Counted from the first letter of the stretch, positions 44,861 through 54,681 are shown. The stretch is DNA of 64,000 nt from Opitutus terrae PB90-1 (GCF_000019965.1 NC_010571.1:1984001-2048000), one strand, 5' to 3'. A program made the numbers and translations. The notes: generated from the letters alone by a model not told the origin.

Positions 44861-45409
44861 TTAGCTCGCGGCGGCGGGCGGCGGCTCAGCGAGGGGGGCG
44901 GCCGGGCGTTTGACGAACGCCGAGGTGATGAGCGCGAGAATGGTGCCGAAGAGCATTCCGCCGATGATCTGGAAGACGGCTTGAAGCGCCGGATGCGACA
45001 TCTTGCGCATCATGCCTTCGGCGGCCTCCATCTGGGAGCTGCTCATCCCCGCGGCTTCCCATTTCGCGATCTGCGCCTGCACCGCCACCTCCTGGAGGTT
45101 GGGATTGATCATGTTCGCGTAGACGTATTGGAGGACCGTGCCGAAGAGCGTGGCGAACAGCACGATCATCACGCCGGCGCCGAGTGCGCGGCCGTATCCA
45201 AACGCCTCGGTCGCGGGTACCTCTTGGCGGCGGGCCTTGGTGCCGAGAAGCAGGCAGGTGACGCCGATCACCAGGCCGATCGCGAGGGCAATCCACTGTC
45301 CGGTCTGCAGCTTCTCCGGCGAGGAGTGGAAGCCGGTGAAGAACAACGCCAGGTTCAGCAGGGCTCCGGCGAGCGCCCACACTACACCGTAGGTAACATA
45401 AGTTTTCAT
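44861..45409 (-). CDS. DUF4199 membrane protein
   Basis: A 182-residue protein from ATG at 45409 (MKTYVTYGVVWALAGALLNLALFFTGFHSS). Four membrane helices are likely: the N-terminal one, WIALAIGLVIGVTCLLLG, ALGAGVMIVLFATLFGTVLQYVYANMINP and IIGGMLFGTILALITSAF, with a hydrophilic segment rich in Met and Glu between the last two. The layout and TYGVVWAL / GYGRALGAG motifs fit DUF4199. Function unknown. It follows the AIM24 gene on the same strand at 96 bp. Confidence 0.7.
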   Translation of the reverse strand: MKTYVTYGVVWALAGALLNLALFFTGFHSSPEKLQTGQWIALAIGLVIGVTCLLLGTKARRQEVPATEAFGYGRALGAGVMIVLFATLFGTVLQYVYANMINPNLQEVAVQAQIAKWEAAGMSSSQMEAAEGMMRKMSHPALQAVFQIIGGMLFGTILALITSAFVKRPAAPLAEPPPAAAS

Positions 45410-45505
45410 CGCGCCCGCCACCATGACGGGGCGCGGTCAGAAAACAATCCTGCTGTGGACCGACGGTTGTCTTAACGCTTGAACGGTCGGATGATTGGCG
45501 GCCGA

Positions 45506-46306
45506 TCAGCTGTTGTCGCCGTCGATCATCCGGCCGAGTCCGCCGAGCAGCGAGCCTTCCTCGCGACCGCCGCGGCCGGTCTGCGGGGCGGCGGCGATGA
45601 TCCGGCCTGCCAGCCGCGAGAACGGCAGCGACTGAAGCCAAAGCTTGCCCGGACCGCGGAGCGTGGCGAAGAACAGGCCTTCGCCGCCGAACAATGCGGA
45701 TTTGATGCCGCCGACCCACTGAATGTCGTAATCGACCGACGGCTGAAAGGCGACGATGCACCCGGTGTCGACGCGCAGCAGTTCGCCCGGCGCCAGGGTT
45801 CGTTCGCACAGCGTGCCGCCGGCGTGGACGAAGGCCCAGCCGTCGCCGGTAAGCCGCTGCATGATGAAGCCTTCACCGCCGAACAGACCCGCGCCCAGCC
45901 TGCGCTGAAACGCGATGCCGATGCTCACCCCCTTGGCCGCGCACAGAAAGGAGTCTTTCTGCGCAATGAGCTCGCCGCCCACGTCGGCAAGTTTGATCGG
46001 GAGAATTTTTCCCGGGTAAGGTGCGCCGAACGAGACGCGCTTTTTGCCCGCGGCCTGGTTCTGAAACACCGTCATAAAGAGGGATTCGCCCGTGAGCAGA
46101 CGCTTGCCCGCGCCGAGCAGCGCGCCCATCACGCCCGAGTTCCGCGTCGAGCCATCGCCGAAGACCGTTTCCATGGCGATGCCGTCCTCCATGAACATCA
46201 TGCCGCCCGCCTCGGCGACGACGGCCTCGGCCGGATCGAGCTCGATCTCGACGAACTGCATGTCGTCGCCGTGGATCTGGTAATCAACTTCGTGCATGGT
46301 GCTCAT
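45506..46306 (-). CDS. AIM24 / TIGR00266-family protein
   Basis: A 266-residue soluble protein. The family hallmark is a tandem beta-rich repeat: [57 protein letters not shown], and [23 protein letters not shown] through [29 protein letters not shown]. Proteins of this family are broadly distributed and structurally related to tryptophan-RNA-binding-like beta barrels; the function is not established. Gly-rich C-terminus. Confidence 0.85.
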   Translation of the reverse strand: MSTMHEVDYQIHGDDMQFVEIELDPAEAVVAEAGGMMFMEDGIAMETVFGDGSTRNSGVMGALLGAGKRLLTGESLFMTVFQNQAAGKKRVSFGAPYPGKILPIKLADVGGELIAQKDSFLCAAKGVSIGIAFQRRLGAGLFGGEGFIMQRLTGDGWAFVHAGGTLCERTLAPGELLRVDTGCIVAFQPSVDYDIQWVGGIKSALFGGEGLFFATLRGPGKLWLQSLPFSRLAGRIIAAAPQTGRGGREEGSLLGGLGRMIDGDNS

Positions 46307-46350
46307 AGCCGGGGGGAAGAGGTTCAGCGGGCGTTTAGGCGGTAATGCGA

Positions 46351-46385
46351 CAAGTGACTCCCGCCGCGAGGCGGAGAGTCACTTG
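46351..46385. other. Long hairpin with GCGA tetraloop
   Basis: CAAGTGACTC (46351-46360) pairs with GAGTCACTTG (46376-46385) and the inner CCGCC with GGCGG, closed by a GCGA loop, with one bulged A. It lies between the AIM24 gene and the small membrane protein gene. No T-tract on either side; a processing or terminator-like role is possible. Confidence 0.45.
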
Positions 46386-46414
46386 GAGCCGCGCAGGATG
46401 ACGCGGGATCGGCA

Positions 46415-46648
46415 TCAAGCGGCAAGCCGGAAACGATTCGGCCCACGGACGGCCGCCGTGCGGACGGCGGCGACCCGGGGTTGCCAGCGGCGGGTAGCCG
46501 GCGCGTAGTCATGCGCCATGATCAGCAGGAGGAGGGCGGAGGAGGCGGTGAGAAAGCAGGCGGCAGTGTAGTGGCCGGAGATGAGTCCGAACGCGAACCC
46601 GGCGGTGGCCAGGAGGGAAAGGCGCGAGAGAAGGGAAACGAGTTTCAT
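46415..46648 (-). CDS. Small hypothetical membrane protein
   Basis: About 77 residues from ATG at 46648 (MKLVSLLSRLSLLATAGFAFGLISGHYTAACFLTASSALLLLIMAHDY), giving two hydrophobic helices and a basic tail. The next upstream ATG at 46669 adds seven residues. No family recognised. Included because the N-terminal pattern is a convincing membrane insertion signal and no overlapping gene explains it. Confidence 0.45.
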   Translation of the reverse strand: MKLVSLLSRLSLLATAGFAFGLISGHYTAACFLTASSALLLLIMAHDYAPATRRWQPRVAAVRTAAVRGPNRFRLAA

Positions 46649-46862
46649 GGCGTGTGTGATTGCGGTCATGGCAGGTCTGGATGTCGCAAAAACACGACGT
46701 GCCCGGAAAAGTTACAGGCGGCCCGAGAAACATGACACAACCGATGGTCGACGCAGTTTCCGCGCGGGGCCGCTGGCGCAGCTCTCAGGGTGGTTTTGAC
46801 GAAACATCGTCCACGTGCTCCGGGTGCTCGGCCACGTGCGGGCGACGACCCGCGTGAAATGA

Positions 46863-48104
46863 CTAACGGAGCATCGCCTTGACCAGCCGGTCGTCGCCGT
46901 CGTTGGGCGCAGGCGAAAGGTGGAGCGCGGCGCAGAGCAGATTGTAGATGTGGATGTTCTCCACGCGTTCGATCACGGTGCCGCCGGATTGGAACGAGGG
47001 ACCGGAGGCAATCAGGATTCCGTGCATCGATTCGAGTTGCGGGTCGTAGCCGTGCTGGCCCTGGGGAAACTCGCGCTGGGCCTTCGCGAACGAGACGCGC
47101 GACATCACTTGCCAGCCCTCGGCCGGCACGATCCAGATCGGCGGCACGCGCGGGCTATGCGGATCGACGTGAAAATGCGCCGGCAACTCCTCGGCGCGAT
47201 AGGCCTTCGCCACCGCCGGCAACTTGGCAAGCGCGGTCAACACGGTTGCGGGATCGACTCCCGGCCGCGGACGGAGCCCCACCGTGCTGTGTTCGAAGTC
47301 GAGCTCCACCGTCCCGAGATCGAGGTAATCGTCCAGGAGAACGACGCGCTCCGGGCTGGTCGAGGTCATGCCATGATCGGAGACGATCACGTAATTCGGG
47401 GTGAGGCCGAGGCGCGCCAACCGGTCACGAATTTCCCCGATCTCGGCATCGAGTTGGCGAAGGGTTCGCGCCAACTTGGGCGAATCGGGGCCGAAGTGAT
47501 GCCCCGCGGAGTTCGACTCCTCGAAGTAGAAGGTCGCAACGGCGGGGCGTTCCGGCTCCGGCAGCGAGAACCAACGGACGAGTTCGGCGAGCCGATCGGA
47601 GAACGGGGCTTGGGGATCGAAAGGCCGCCACCAGGTGGGCCGCACCCCCTCGATCGCCGCCTCGGAACCGATCCAGAAAAGACACCCGCTCTTGCGGCCT
47701 TGGCGGACCGCGGTCGCCCAAATGGGTTCGCCATGCCACCAGCGGCTGTCCTGTACCGAAGCGCGCTGGCTGGACACAAATTTGGGGCCGAGTCGCACAT
47801 CCCGCATCTGGTTGTTGATGATGCCGTGATGCGACGGATACAGGCCCGTGACGATCGAGTAGTGGTTGGGAAACGTGTTTGACGGGAACACCGGGATCAG
47901 TCCGCGCGCCGACGTGCCCTCGCGCATGAACCGATGCAGGTTGGGCGTTTCGTCCGCGTAGTGGGCGCAGTAATCCCAGCGGAATCCGTCCAGCGAGATC
48001 AGCACGAGCGGTGGAACGGTCTCGGCGGCGCTGCCGACACGGGGCAGCAGCGCCAGCAGGCAGAGGACCAGAAAAAGAATGCGCCGACGACAGCGGGATT
48101 TCAT
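46863..48104 (-). CDS. Exported type I phosphodiesterase / nucleotide pyrophosphatase (ENPP family)
   Basis: A 413-residue enzyme with an N-terminal signal peptide (MKSRCRRRILFLVLCLLALLPRVGSA). Metal and catalytic motifs are intact: LISLDGFRWDY (first Asp), PSNTFPNHYSIVTGLYPSHHGII (nucleophile Thr), SAGHHFGPDSP and IVSDHGM (Asp-His), and QHGYDPQLESMHG near the end (His). This is the ENPP arrangement with two zinc ions; substrates could be nucleotides or phospholipid headgroups. The ATG overlaps the TGA of the Smr gene upstream (ATGA). Confidence 0.9.
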   Translation of the reverse strand: MKSRCRRRILFLVLCLLALLPRVGSAAETVPPLVLISLDGFRWDYCAHYADETPNLHRFMREGTSARGLIPVFPSNTFPNHYSIVTGLYPSHHGIINNQMRDVRLGPKFVSSQRASVQDSRWWHGEPIWATAVRQGRKSGCLFWIGSEAAIEGVRPTWWRPFDPQAPFSDRLAELVRWFSLPEPERPAVATFYFEESNSAGHHFGPDSPKLARTLRQLDAEIGEIRDRLARLGLTPNYVIVSDHGMTSTSPERVVLLDDYLDLGTVELDFEHSTVGLRPRPGVDPATVLTALAKLPAVAKAYRAEELPAHFHVDPHSPRVPPIWIVPAEGWQVMSRVSFAKAQREFPQGQHGYDPQLESMHGILIASGPSFQSGGTVIERVENIHIYNLLCAALHLSPAPNDGDDRLVKAMLR

Positions 48105-48394
48105 CGCGAAAGCGTGACGACCGTAGCGCCCCAGGAGCCCGAATGCTCGTCGCCGAGTCGGAAGGATTTTACCCGTGGACAGCGGCGTAGCAGCGCGTGC
48201 ACGGTTGTGCGCAAGGTGCCGGTGCCTTTGCCGTGGACGATCCGCACTTCGAAAATCCCGCGTGCGGCGCACTCGTCCAGATAAGCGGGAATCAGCTCAC
48301 CGAGGTCCGCGGGCCGAAACGTGTGCAGATCCAACTCGCCGGTGATGGGCAAAGGTACGGGATCCGGTTCGGCATTTTGATCGGGCACGTTCAA
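48101..48394 (-). CDS. Smr-domain protein
   Basis: A 97-residue protein consisting of a single Smr domain: GELDLHTFRPADLGELIPAYLDECAARGIFEVRIVHGKGTGTLRTTVHALLRR, with LDLH and HGKGTGxLR motifs. Such domains nick or bind nucleic acids in MutS2-related and standalone forms. It overlaps tatA by 4 bp at its start and the phosphodiesterase by 4 bp at its end, so the three form an operon tatA-smr-phosphodiesterase. Confidence 0.88.
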   Translation of the reverse strand: MNVPDQNAEPDPVPLPITGELDLHTFRPADLGELIPAYLDECAARGIFEVRIVHGKGTGTLRTTVHALLRRCPRVKSFRLGDEHSGSWGATVVTLSR

Positions 48395-48801
48395 GCATTC
48401 GGCGGCGGCACCGGTCGCACGTCGGCCCCGTTTGGCGCCGGTGGCGGCACAATGGTTTCCGGTGGCGCCAGCGACTCGGGAGGAATGCTCGAGATGACGG
48501 GCTCCGTCACGGGCGCGGCGGCCGGAGCGACAGGCGTCAGCCGTTTGGGTTTGTCCTCCAACGCGCGGCGGAACGGCGCGCCCACATCGGGCGTGTCCGG
48601 CACCTCGTCGATGGCCTTCTTGATTTCGCGCTCCACTTCGTTGGCCGCTTTTTTGAATTCCCGCAGCGACTTGCCGATGCTCTTGGCCAGCTGCGGCATC
48701 TTGTCGCCGCCGAACAGCATCAGCACGACGAACAAGATCAGCATCAGCTCTCCGCCGCCGACATCGGCCAGGATTGCGAGCAGGGTGGAGGAGAAAACCA
48801 T
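48391..48801 (-). CDS. tatA: Sec-independent translocase TatA/TatB-type protein
   Basis: A 136-residue protein: N-terminal helix MLILFVVLMLFGGDKMPQLAKSIGKSLREFKKAANEVEREIKKAID is the TatA/B core, with membrane part, hinge GGDK and amphipathic helix. The C-terminal half is Pro/Ala/Val-rich and disordered (APAAAPVTEPVISSIPPESLAPP), longer than in most TatA. A tatC gene is not nearby. TatA versus TatB cannot be decided. Confidence 0.85.
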   Translation of the reverse strand: MVFSSTLLAILADVGGGELMLILFVVLMLFGGDKMPQLAKSIGKSLREFKKAANEVEREIKKAIDEVPDTPDVGAPFRRALEDKPKRLTPVAPAAAPVTEPVISSIPPESLAPPETIVPPPAPNGADVRPVPPPNA

Positions 48802-48860
48802 GGGAAAATCAGACGCCGAAATCGGAAAAACGTAAGGCGAAAATCACCGGTGCGCCACAC

Positions 48861-49781
48861 CTACTTGAGGGCCACGCTGACGACGAACGAGCCTGTTTCG
48901 CGCGGCGCGACCCACTGCAGGCCGCGCTTGTGCTCCGGCGCGTTCGGCGGGCCCATCCACGGCTCGACGCAGTAAAACGGGGCTGCGGCGTCGGTGGTCC
49001 AGGTCACGAAGGTGGCATCGGGCGGCGGCACTTTGGCGGTGCCCAGTCGCACGATCACGTCGCCCGGCCGGCCGCGTTCGCCGAAGACGACTTCGCTGCT
49101 CCGGAGCCGCGTGTGCAGCGTGTCGATCAGCGCCGGCTCGGCGAGGCGTTCCTCATTGCGCAAGTGCGGACCCGGGACCAGTTGTCCGTCGGGCGCCTGC
49201 CGCAGCCGCTCGGCGGCGGGAATGCGAATCAGATAATCCTCGCGCCGCGCCCCCTCGCTCCACGGTACGGTGAAATAGAAGTGGTGCCCCGGGCTCCACG
49301 GCAGCGGCTCGCGGCCGAGATTCTTCAATGTCAGCTCGCAACTCAGGGCATACGCCTCGAACCGATACGCGACGCTGAATTCGTAGTTATACGGATAGCT
49401 TTCAGCTGCGGCGGCGTCGGGGACCAATTGGGCGGCGAACCCACGCGCGTCCTCCCAGACCAGCTTGAACGTCCCCTGCCGGGCGAACCCGTGCTGCGGC
49501 ATCGGCCGGCGCACGCCGTCGGCGCCGCGCCAGAAATTCTGCTCGCCGCGATCGAAGCAGCGCGCGCTAAACGGAAACAGGATCGGATTGCCGCCACGGA
49601 CCTTCGCAAACTGGTCGAAGTCGGCGTTCTCGGGCCAGTAGATCACGTCGCGGATCGAGCCGTCGCCGAGCGTGAGATTCCAGTTCATCAGCCGCGCGCC
49701 GCGTTCAGGCAGCGCCAAAAACGTGGAGGAACCGACGCGCCAGCGACCGAGCGTGTGGCCGTGATAGTCGATGCTTTCCAT
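48861..49781 (-). CDS. Aldose 1-epimerase / hexose-6-phosphate mutarotase family
   Basis: A 306-residue protein. Key features of the galactose-mutarotase fold: GGNPILFPFSARC, QHGFARQGTFKL (His), WSPGHHFYFTVPW (His) and CVEPWMGPPNA (Glu). It interconverts anomers of a sugar or sugar phosphate; the YeaD/glucose-6-phosphate group is possible given GGNPILFP and HGFAR. 60 bp downstream of tatA with its own gap. Confidence 0.85.
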   Translation of the reverse strand: MESIDYHGHTLGRWRVGSSTFLALPERGARLMNWNLTLGDGSIRDVIYWPENADFDQFAKVRGGNPILFPFSARCFDRGEQNFWRGADGVRRPMPQHGFARQGTFKLVWEDARGFAAQLVPDAAAAESYPYNYEFSVAYRFEAYALSCELTLKNLGREPLPWSPGHHFYFTVPWSEGARREDYLIRIPAAERLRQAPDGQLVPGPHLRNEERLAEPALIDTLHTRLRSSEVVFGERGRPGDVIVRLGTAKVPPPDATFVTWTTDAAAPFYCVEPWMGPPNAPEHKRGLQWVAPRETGSFVVSVALK

Positions 49782-49901
49782 GAGGGGGACGATTCAACGC
49801 GGTCGCGTGCGCGCCAAGCGTTTTGTGGAAACAGCTCCGGGATTTTACACGACCGCGGGGCTTGCGCTACGCGGCGGCCAACCTATTAACTCCGCGTTAG
49901 C

Positions 49902-51383
49902 ATGTGCACTTGGCTGCGATTGCTGCTTGGACTTTGTGTCGGTGCCGTGGCTGCGAAGGCCGAGGCGGAGCCGACGGCATCTCCGACGGCGGCGCCGCCC
50001 GCGAAGGCCATTCCCGACGCGGCGCCGGCGACAACGGCGAAACCGGCGCCGGAGATTCGGCGCATCTACGTCATTCCTGTTCGCGAGCAGATCGGCTCGG
50101 CCGTGCTTTACGTCGTGCGCCGGGGGATCAAGGAGGCGATCGAGCAGCGCGCCGAGGCGGTGATCTTCGACATGGACACGCCGGGCGGCGCGCTCGACAA
50201 GACGATGAGCATCATGGAAGCGATCGGCCGTTTCCCGGGGCGCACGCTCACATACGTGAACACGGATGCGATCTCGGCGGGCGCCTTCATCTCGGCGACG
50301 ACCGACGAGATCTGGTTCGCGCCGCGCGGCAAGATCGGCGCCGCGGCGCCGGTCGGCATGTCGGGTCAGGACATCGACAAGACGATGCGCCAAAAGGTCG
50401 TGAGTTATTTGAAAGCGGAGGTGCGGTCGCTATCGGAGGGCAAGGGCTATCGCGGCCAGGTCGTCTCCGCGATGATCGACGAAGATTATGAGCTGAAGAT
50501 CGGTGACACGGTGTTGAAGCCGAAGGGCGAGCTCCTGACACTCACCGCTTCGGAAGCGGCGAAAACCTATGGCGAGCCGCCGCAGCCGCTGCTCTCTGCG
50601 GGCACGGCCGACACGCTCGAGCAGCTCGTCACACAGCGTTTCGGTGCGGAGCACGTCCAGATCACCCGGCTGGAACTGACGTGGTCCGAGGTGCTGGCCA
50701 CCTGGCTCAACGCGATTTCACCGGTGCTGCTGGGGCTGGGCATGCTCGCGCTGTTCATCGAATTCAAAACGCCGGGTTTCGGGATTTTTGGCATCATCGG
50801 AATCGCCTGCCTCGCGCTGGTGTTTCTGGGCAACTACATCGCGGGCTTGTCGGGCCACGAGCCGCTGTTGGTGTTCGGGCTGGGCCTGTTGTTCGTGGCG
50901 GTGGAAATTTTCTTCTTCCCTGGGGTGGGCGTGCTCGCCTTGGCCGGGGTGGTGTTGGTTCTCGGATCGCTGTTCTGGTCGATGGCTGATTTCTGGCCGA
51001 AAGAAGCCGTCCCGGTGGCGTGGACCGCGGATATTTTCCTCCTGCCGGCGCTCAATCTCACGCTCGGCGTATTGGTGGCAATCGCGCTGGGCGTGGTGCT
51101 GGCGCGGTTCCTGCCGCGCGGCTGGGTCTGGGACCGGTTGGTGCTCGCCGCGGCGATCGCGGGCAACTCGCAGCGCGGCGCAGATACGCCCGAGGTGAAA
51201 GAGGCGTCGCTGATCGGCGCGCGGGGCGTCGCAGTAACGGCGCTGCGGCCGGGTGGCGTGGTGGAGGTAGAGGGCCAGCGGTATGAGGCAACCGTGGAAG
51301 TGGGCGATGTCGCGCCGGGCGAAGCCGTCGTGGTGCGTGGGCGCAGCGATTTCGCGCTGATCGTGGAAAGGCTGAACCCATGA
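49902..51383 (+). CDS. NfeD1b-type membrane protein with ClpP-like serine protease domain
   Basis: A 493-residue protein: signal peptide (about 1-20), low-complexity Ala/Pro linker, a ClpP/SppA-like domain (AVIFDMDTPGGALDKTMSIMEAI, then TYVNTDAISAGAFISATTDEIWFAPRGKIGAA, with the Ser of SAGAF and a Lys in the following helix as catalytic-dyad candidates), four or more membrane helices and a C-terminal OB-fold NfeD domain (SLIGARGVAVTALRPGGVVEVEGQRYEA). This layout is NfeD1b, usually encoded with a flotillin-like protein, as here. Overlaps the next gene by 4 bp (ATGA). Confidence 0.88.
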   Translation: MCTWLRLLLGLCVGAVAAKAEAEPTASPTAAPPAKAIPDAAPATTAKPAPEIRRIYVIPVREQIGSAVLYVVRRGIKEAIEQRAEAVIFDMDTPGGALDKTMSIMEAIGRFPGRTLTYVNTDAISAGAFISATTDEIWFAPRGKIGAAAPVGMSGQDIDKTMRQKVVSYLKAEVRSLSEGKGYRGQVVSAMIDEDYELKIGDTVLKPKGELLTLTASEAAKTYGEPPQPLLSAGTADTLEQLVTQRFGAEHVQITRLELTWSEVLATWLNAISPVLLGLGMLALFIEFKTPGFGIFGIIGIACLALVFLGNYIAGLSGHEPLLVFGLGLLFVAVEIFFFPGVGVLALAGVVLVLGSLFWSMADFWPKEAVPVAWTADIFLLPALNLTLGVLVAIALGVVLARFLPRGWVWDRLVLAAAIAGNSQRGADTPEVKEASLIGARGVAVTALRPGGVVEVEGQRYEATVEVGDVAPGEAVVVRGRSDFALIVERLNP

Positions 51384-51844
51384 ACACGGTGATCCTGTTG
51401 CTCGCGCTGGGCGTGGTGTTGCTCGTGCTCGAAGTGTTCGTTCCGGGCGGAGTACTCGGCGTGTTGGGCGGGCTGGCGATGCTCGGCGGCTGTGCGCTCG
51501 CGTTTTACCGATACGGTTTGCAGGGCGGGGCGATTGCCACCGCTGCGGCAATCGGCTGCCTGGGCATTGCGGTCTACGTCGAGTTCGGGCTGCTGCCGAA
51601 AACGCGCGCCGGCAAAAAGCTTTTCCTGCAGCAATCCGTCGACGCGGCGAGCCAGCCGCCGCCGGCGGCCGTCGGCGCCATCGGCCGCCAGGTCGAGACG
51701 TTGACCACGCTTGCGCCGAGCGGCTATGTGGCGCTCGATGGCCGGCGCTGTGAAGCGCGTTCGCAATCCGGCCTGATTCCAAAAGGCGCGATGGTGCGCA
51801 TCGTCGGCATGGATAATTTCAGTCTGATCGTCTCCCGTACCTAA
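51380..51844 (+). CDS. NfeD-like membrane protein
   Basis: A 154-residue protein with two to three membrane helices ([39 protein letters not shown]) and a short OB-type end ([35 protein letters not shown]). It looks like the C-terminal part of an NfeD1b protein as a separate chain. Lies between NfeD1b and FloA, and starts at an ATGA overlap with the former. Probably assists flotillin assemblies. Confidence 0.8.
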   Translation: MNTVILLLALGVVLLVLEVFVPGGVLGVLGGLAMLGGCALAFYRYGLQGGAIATAAAIGCLGIAVYVEFGLLPKTRAGKKLFLQQSVDAASQPPPAAVGAIGRQVETLTTLAPSGYVALDGRRCEARSQSGLIPKGAMVRIVGMDNFSLIVSRT

Positions 51845-51848
51845 TCCC

Positions 51849-52853
51849 ATGAACCTCTACCTGATCTTCCTGATCGTCGTTGGTGTTGTCGGCCTGGTGC
51901 TCGTCGGCCTGTTCCTGTCGTTCTTCAGCGTCTGGCTGCGGGCGCTGCTGGCGGGGGCGCCGGTGAGTCCGTTCAACCTCGTGGCGATGCGGCTGCGGCA
52001 GGTGCCTTACAGCGTGATGGTCGACGCGCGCATTCGGGCCACGAAAGCCGGCATCAAGCTCTCCATCGACGAAATCGAGGCGCAGTATCTCGCCGGCGGC
52101 AACGTGATCGCCTGCGTACACGCGCTCATCGCCGCGCAGAAGGCGCGGATCGCGCTCGACTGGCAGCGCGCGTGCGCGATCGACCTCGCCACGAAGGGTT
52201 CCGGCAAATCCGTCGAGGAGGCGGTGCGCACTTCGGTCGACCCCAAGGTGATTGACTGTCCCAATCCGGAGAGTGGCCGCACCACGATCGATGGCGTGGC
52301 CAAGGACGGCATTCAGGTGAAGGTGAAGGCACGCGTGACGGTGCGCACCAATCTCGACCGGTTCGTGGGCGGCGCGAAAGAGGAGACAATCATCGCTCGC
52401 GTCGGCGAGGGCATTGTTTCCACCATCGGCTCGGCGGAGAGCTACAAGGTCGTGCTGGAGAGCCCCGACGCGATTTCGAAGACCGTGCTCCATCGCGGAC
52501 TCGATGTCGGCTCGGCGTTCGAAATCCTCTCGATCGACATCGCCGACGTGGACGTCGGCGAGAACGTGGGCGCCAAGCTGCAGGAGGCACAGGCGCAGGC
52601 CAACAAATCGATCGCGCAGGCGCAGGCGGAAATTCGCCGCGCGGCGGCGGTCGCCCTCGAACAGGAAATGGTCGCGCGCGTGCAGGAGATGCAGGCCAAG
52701 GTTGTCGAGGCGCAATCGCAGGTGCCGCTCGCGATGGCCGAAGCATTTCGCTCAGGCCGACTGGGTGTAATGGACTATTTCCGCATGGAAAACATCCAGG
52801 GAGATACCGCGATGCGGAACAGCCTCGCCCGGCCGGAGGACAAGAAGCAGTAG
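51849..52853 (+). CDS. floA: Flotillin-like protein FloA
   Basis: A 334-residue protein of normal FloA length. A single N-terminal membrane hairpin or helix ([26 protein letters not shown]) is followed by [42 protein letters not shown] and [33 protein letters not shown], the SPFH-like domain, and an Ala/Glu/Gln-rich coiled coil ([40 protein letters not shown]). FloA organises membrane microdomains. It sits 5 bp after the NfeD gene. Confidence 0.92.
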   Translation: MNLYLIFLIVVGVVGLVLVGLFLSFFSVWLRALLAGAPVSPFNLVAMRLRQVPYSVMVDARIRATKAGIKLSIDEIEAQYLAGGNVIACVHALIAAQKARIALDWQRACAIDLATKGSGKSVEEAVRTSVDPKVIDCPNPESGRTTIDGVAKDGIQVKVKARVTVRTNLDRFVGGAKEETIIARVGEGIVSTIGSAESYKVVLESPDAISKTVLHRGLDVGSAFEILSIDIADVDVGENVGAKLQEAQAQANKSIAQAQAEIRRAAAVALEQEMVARVQEMQAKVVEAQSQVPLAMAEAFRSGRLGVMDYFRMENIQGDTAMRNSLARPEDKKQ

Positions 52854-52890
52854 CGGCGAAAACGCCTCCTCAACCGAATCCGCCGCTGGC

Positions 52891-53523
52891 ATGAATTGGA
52901 TCCTCGAGCATTTTCAGATCGTCGTCGCCTTAGTGGCCGCGCTGGCGTATTACCTGACAAAAGCGAAGCGATCCGACGGCGAGGAACCGGAGCGCGAGGT
53001 CGATCGGCGCCCCAGCGAGGCCGAGCGTGAGCAAGCGGAACGCACCCGCCGCATCCAGGAGGAAATCCGCCGAAAGATTGCCGAGCGTCGCGGCGCAGCG
53101 GGCGACGTGATCACGGCGGAACCGCGACCGGATCTGATGCCGCCGGCGTTGGAGCCGGCGGCGGGAATCCCGCCCGTGGATACCTTTGGCGGGCCGGCCG
53201 GCCGGTTGCGCCGCGAACTCGAGAAGGCGGCGGAGCGGCGGAGCAGCGAAACGGACGAGGCGCGGGCCCGCGCGGCGGAGATCGAGCGGCAGACCCGGCT
53301 GGCCGAACAATTGCGCACGCTGCAAGCGAAGCGTGCGGCCGAAGAGCGCTGGGCCGAGGAAATTGCCGCCACCGCGAAGGCGGCGGCGAACCGCCGGTTG
53401 CTGGCGCGAGCGGCGCAAGCAACGACCGTGACGGGCTGGCAAGCACGTCTGCGGAATCGCGAAGAGCTGCGGCGAGCGATCGTGTTGCGGGAAGTGCTCG
53501 GTCCGCCGGTGGGAATGCGGTAG
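52891..53523 (+). CDS. Membrane-anchored coiled-coil protein
   Basis: A 210-residue protein: N-terminal helix ILEHFQIVVALVAALAYYLT, then a highly charged Arg/Glu/Ala region with two predicted coiled-coil stretches (about 45-65 and 105-180). No family recognised. It lies 38 bp after floA on the same strand and is probably in the same operon; an accessory role in flotillin assemblies is inference. Confidence 0.65.
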   Translation: MNWILEHFQIVVALVAALAYYLTKAKRSDGEEPEREVDRRPSEAEREQAERTRRIQEEIRRKIAERRGAAGDVITAEPRPDLMPPALEPAAGIPPVDTFGGPAGRLRRELEKAAERRSSETDEARARAAEIERQTRLAEQLRTLQAKRAAEERWAEEIAATAKAAANRRLLARAAQATTVTGWQARLRNREELRRAIVLREVLGPPVGMR

Positions 53524-53754
53524 ACAGAGCGCGGCGGCGCGAGCCGCATGGTGGCCGCTATTCCTGGCTGCCACGTTTAGCGCTCTCGAGCCGGAAGGCA
53601 CGGAGGCCTGCCGCTGCGCACAGCGAAACGGCGTCGTTTCTGAACGCGCGCTTTGGTGCTGTCTACCGACACGAGAACGCGTCGTGGAGGAGGACACGTG
53701 AGCTGGCCAGAGCTGTGGGCGGCGCATGCAGCGCTTCCGCCCACCGCCGCGCCG
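53524..53754. other. Gap between convergent genes
   Basis: No gene recognised. One small hairpin GAAACG-GCGT-CGTTTC (53625-53640) is visible, without a T-tract. Confidence 0.4.
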
Positions 53755-54585
53755 CTACTTGATCATCGCGCGATCCATGCCGTCGGTCGGCATTGGATAC
53801 CGCTTGCCGTTCACTTCGACCTCCAGATTCCGGCCCGCGCTATAGCGGATGTAGATGGGGCCGGATTTGCTGACGGTACGGGACTGACCGCGATTGAGTG
53901 TGATGTCGGGCAGGATCACGCGTCCATCCTCGGCCGAGACCACGCCGACGCGCACCACTTCCAACGCGTGCAGCGTGATCGTGGTTTCATTGGCGACAGG
54001 GCTCGCCGAGACGGGCGAGGAAGCTGCTGCGGAAGCCGGCGCGGTAGCGGCCTTGGACGCAGGCTCGGAGGAACCGCCGCTGAAGAGCGAGATGATGCCC
54101 CAAAGCAGCACGATCGCGACGAGGCCGATGCCGACCCACTTCGCGATTTTCCAGAGGAGCGCCGGATCGATGCCGACGCCGGGGGTGGTGCCGATGCCGC
54201 GGTTCGCCGGGCTCGGCCGGCGCGCGGGGGTGGGAGCAGCCACGGCCTCGGGTTCGTTCGGCGCCGCGGACTCGGCGGCTTCGTCGGCGGAGGAGATCGA
54301 CACGTCCATGCGGCCGTAGATTTCGCGGCTGGGCTGGCGGGGGCGGGACTCGCCGCGGCCGAGCGCCGCGTAATCGTTAAGAATGCGGTCGGCGGGCAGA
54401 CGCAGGAACTGCGCGTAGCTGCGCAGGAAACCGCGGACGTAGAGTTCGGTCAGGTTGATGTCGAACTGGTTGTTCTCGAATTTGCTCAGGTAATCACCGC
54501 GGATCTTCGTGGCTTCAGCGGCTTCACGGATCGAAATCCCTTTCTTCTTGCGAGCTTCCTCGAGGCGTTCGCCGATGGTCTGCAT
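53755..54585 (-). CDS. RodZ-like membrane protein with N-terminal HTH
   Basis: A 276-residue protein: an XRE-type HTH (IGERLEEARKKKGISIREAAEATKIRGDYLSKFENNQFDINLTELYVRGFLRSYAQFL) at residues 4-70, a Pro/Ala/Ser linker, one membrane helix (LLWKIAKWVGIGLVAIVLLWGIISLF, about 150-170) and a C-terminal beta-rich DUF4115-like domain. In other bacteria RodZ links MreB to the membrane and sets rod shape. It follows ftsK on the minus strand at 96 bp, which supports a cell-shape/division role. Confidence 0.82.
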   Translation of the reverse strand: MQTIGERLEEARKKKGISIREAAEATKIRGDYLSKFENNQFDINLTELYVRGFLRSYAQFLRLPADRILNDYAALGRGESRPRQPSREIYGRMDVSISSADEAAESAAPNEPEAVAAPTPARRPSPANRGIGTTPGVGIDPALLWKIAKWVGIGLVAIVLLWGIISLFSGGSSEPASKAATAPASAAASSPVSASPVANETTITLHALEVVRVGVVSAEDGRVILPDITLNRGQSRTVSKSGPIYIRYSAGRNLEVEVNGKRYPMPTDGMDRAMIK

Positions 54586-54681
54586 GGGGTTGAGTTAGGA
54601 GGGGCCGAAATTTATGTCACCACGAAACGCGCGACCGCACAACCGTTGATGCAAGCGGGCGGGGCGCAGGAGTAGGCAAAC

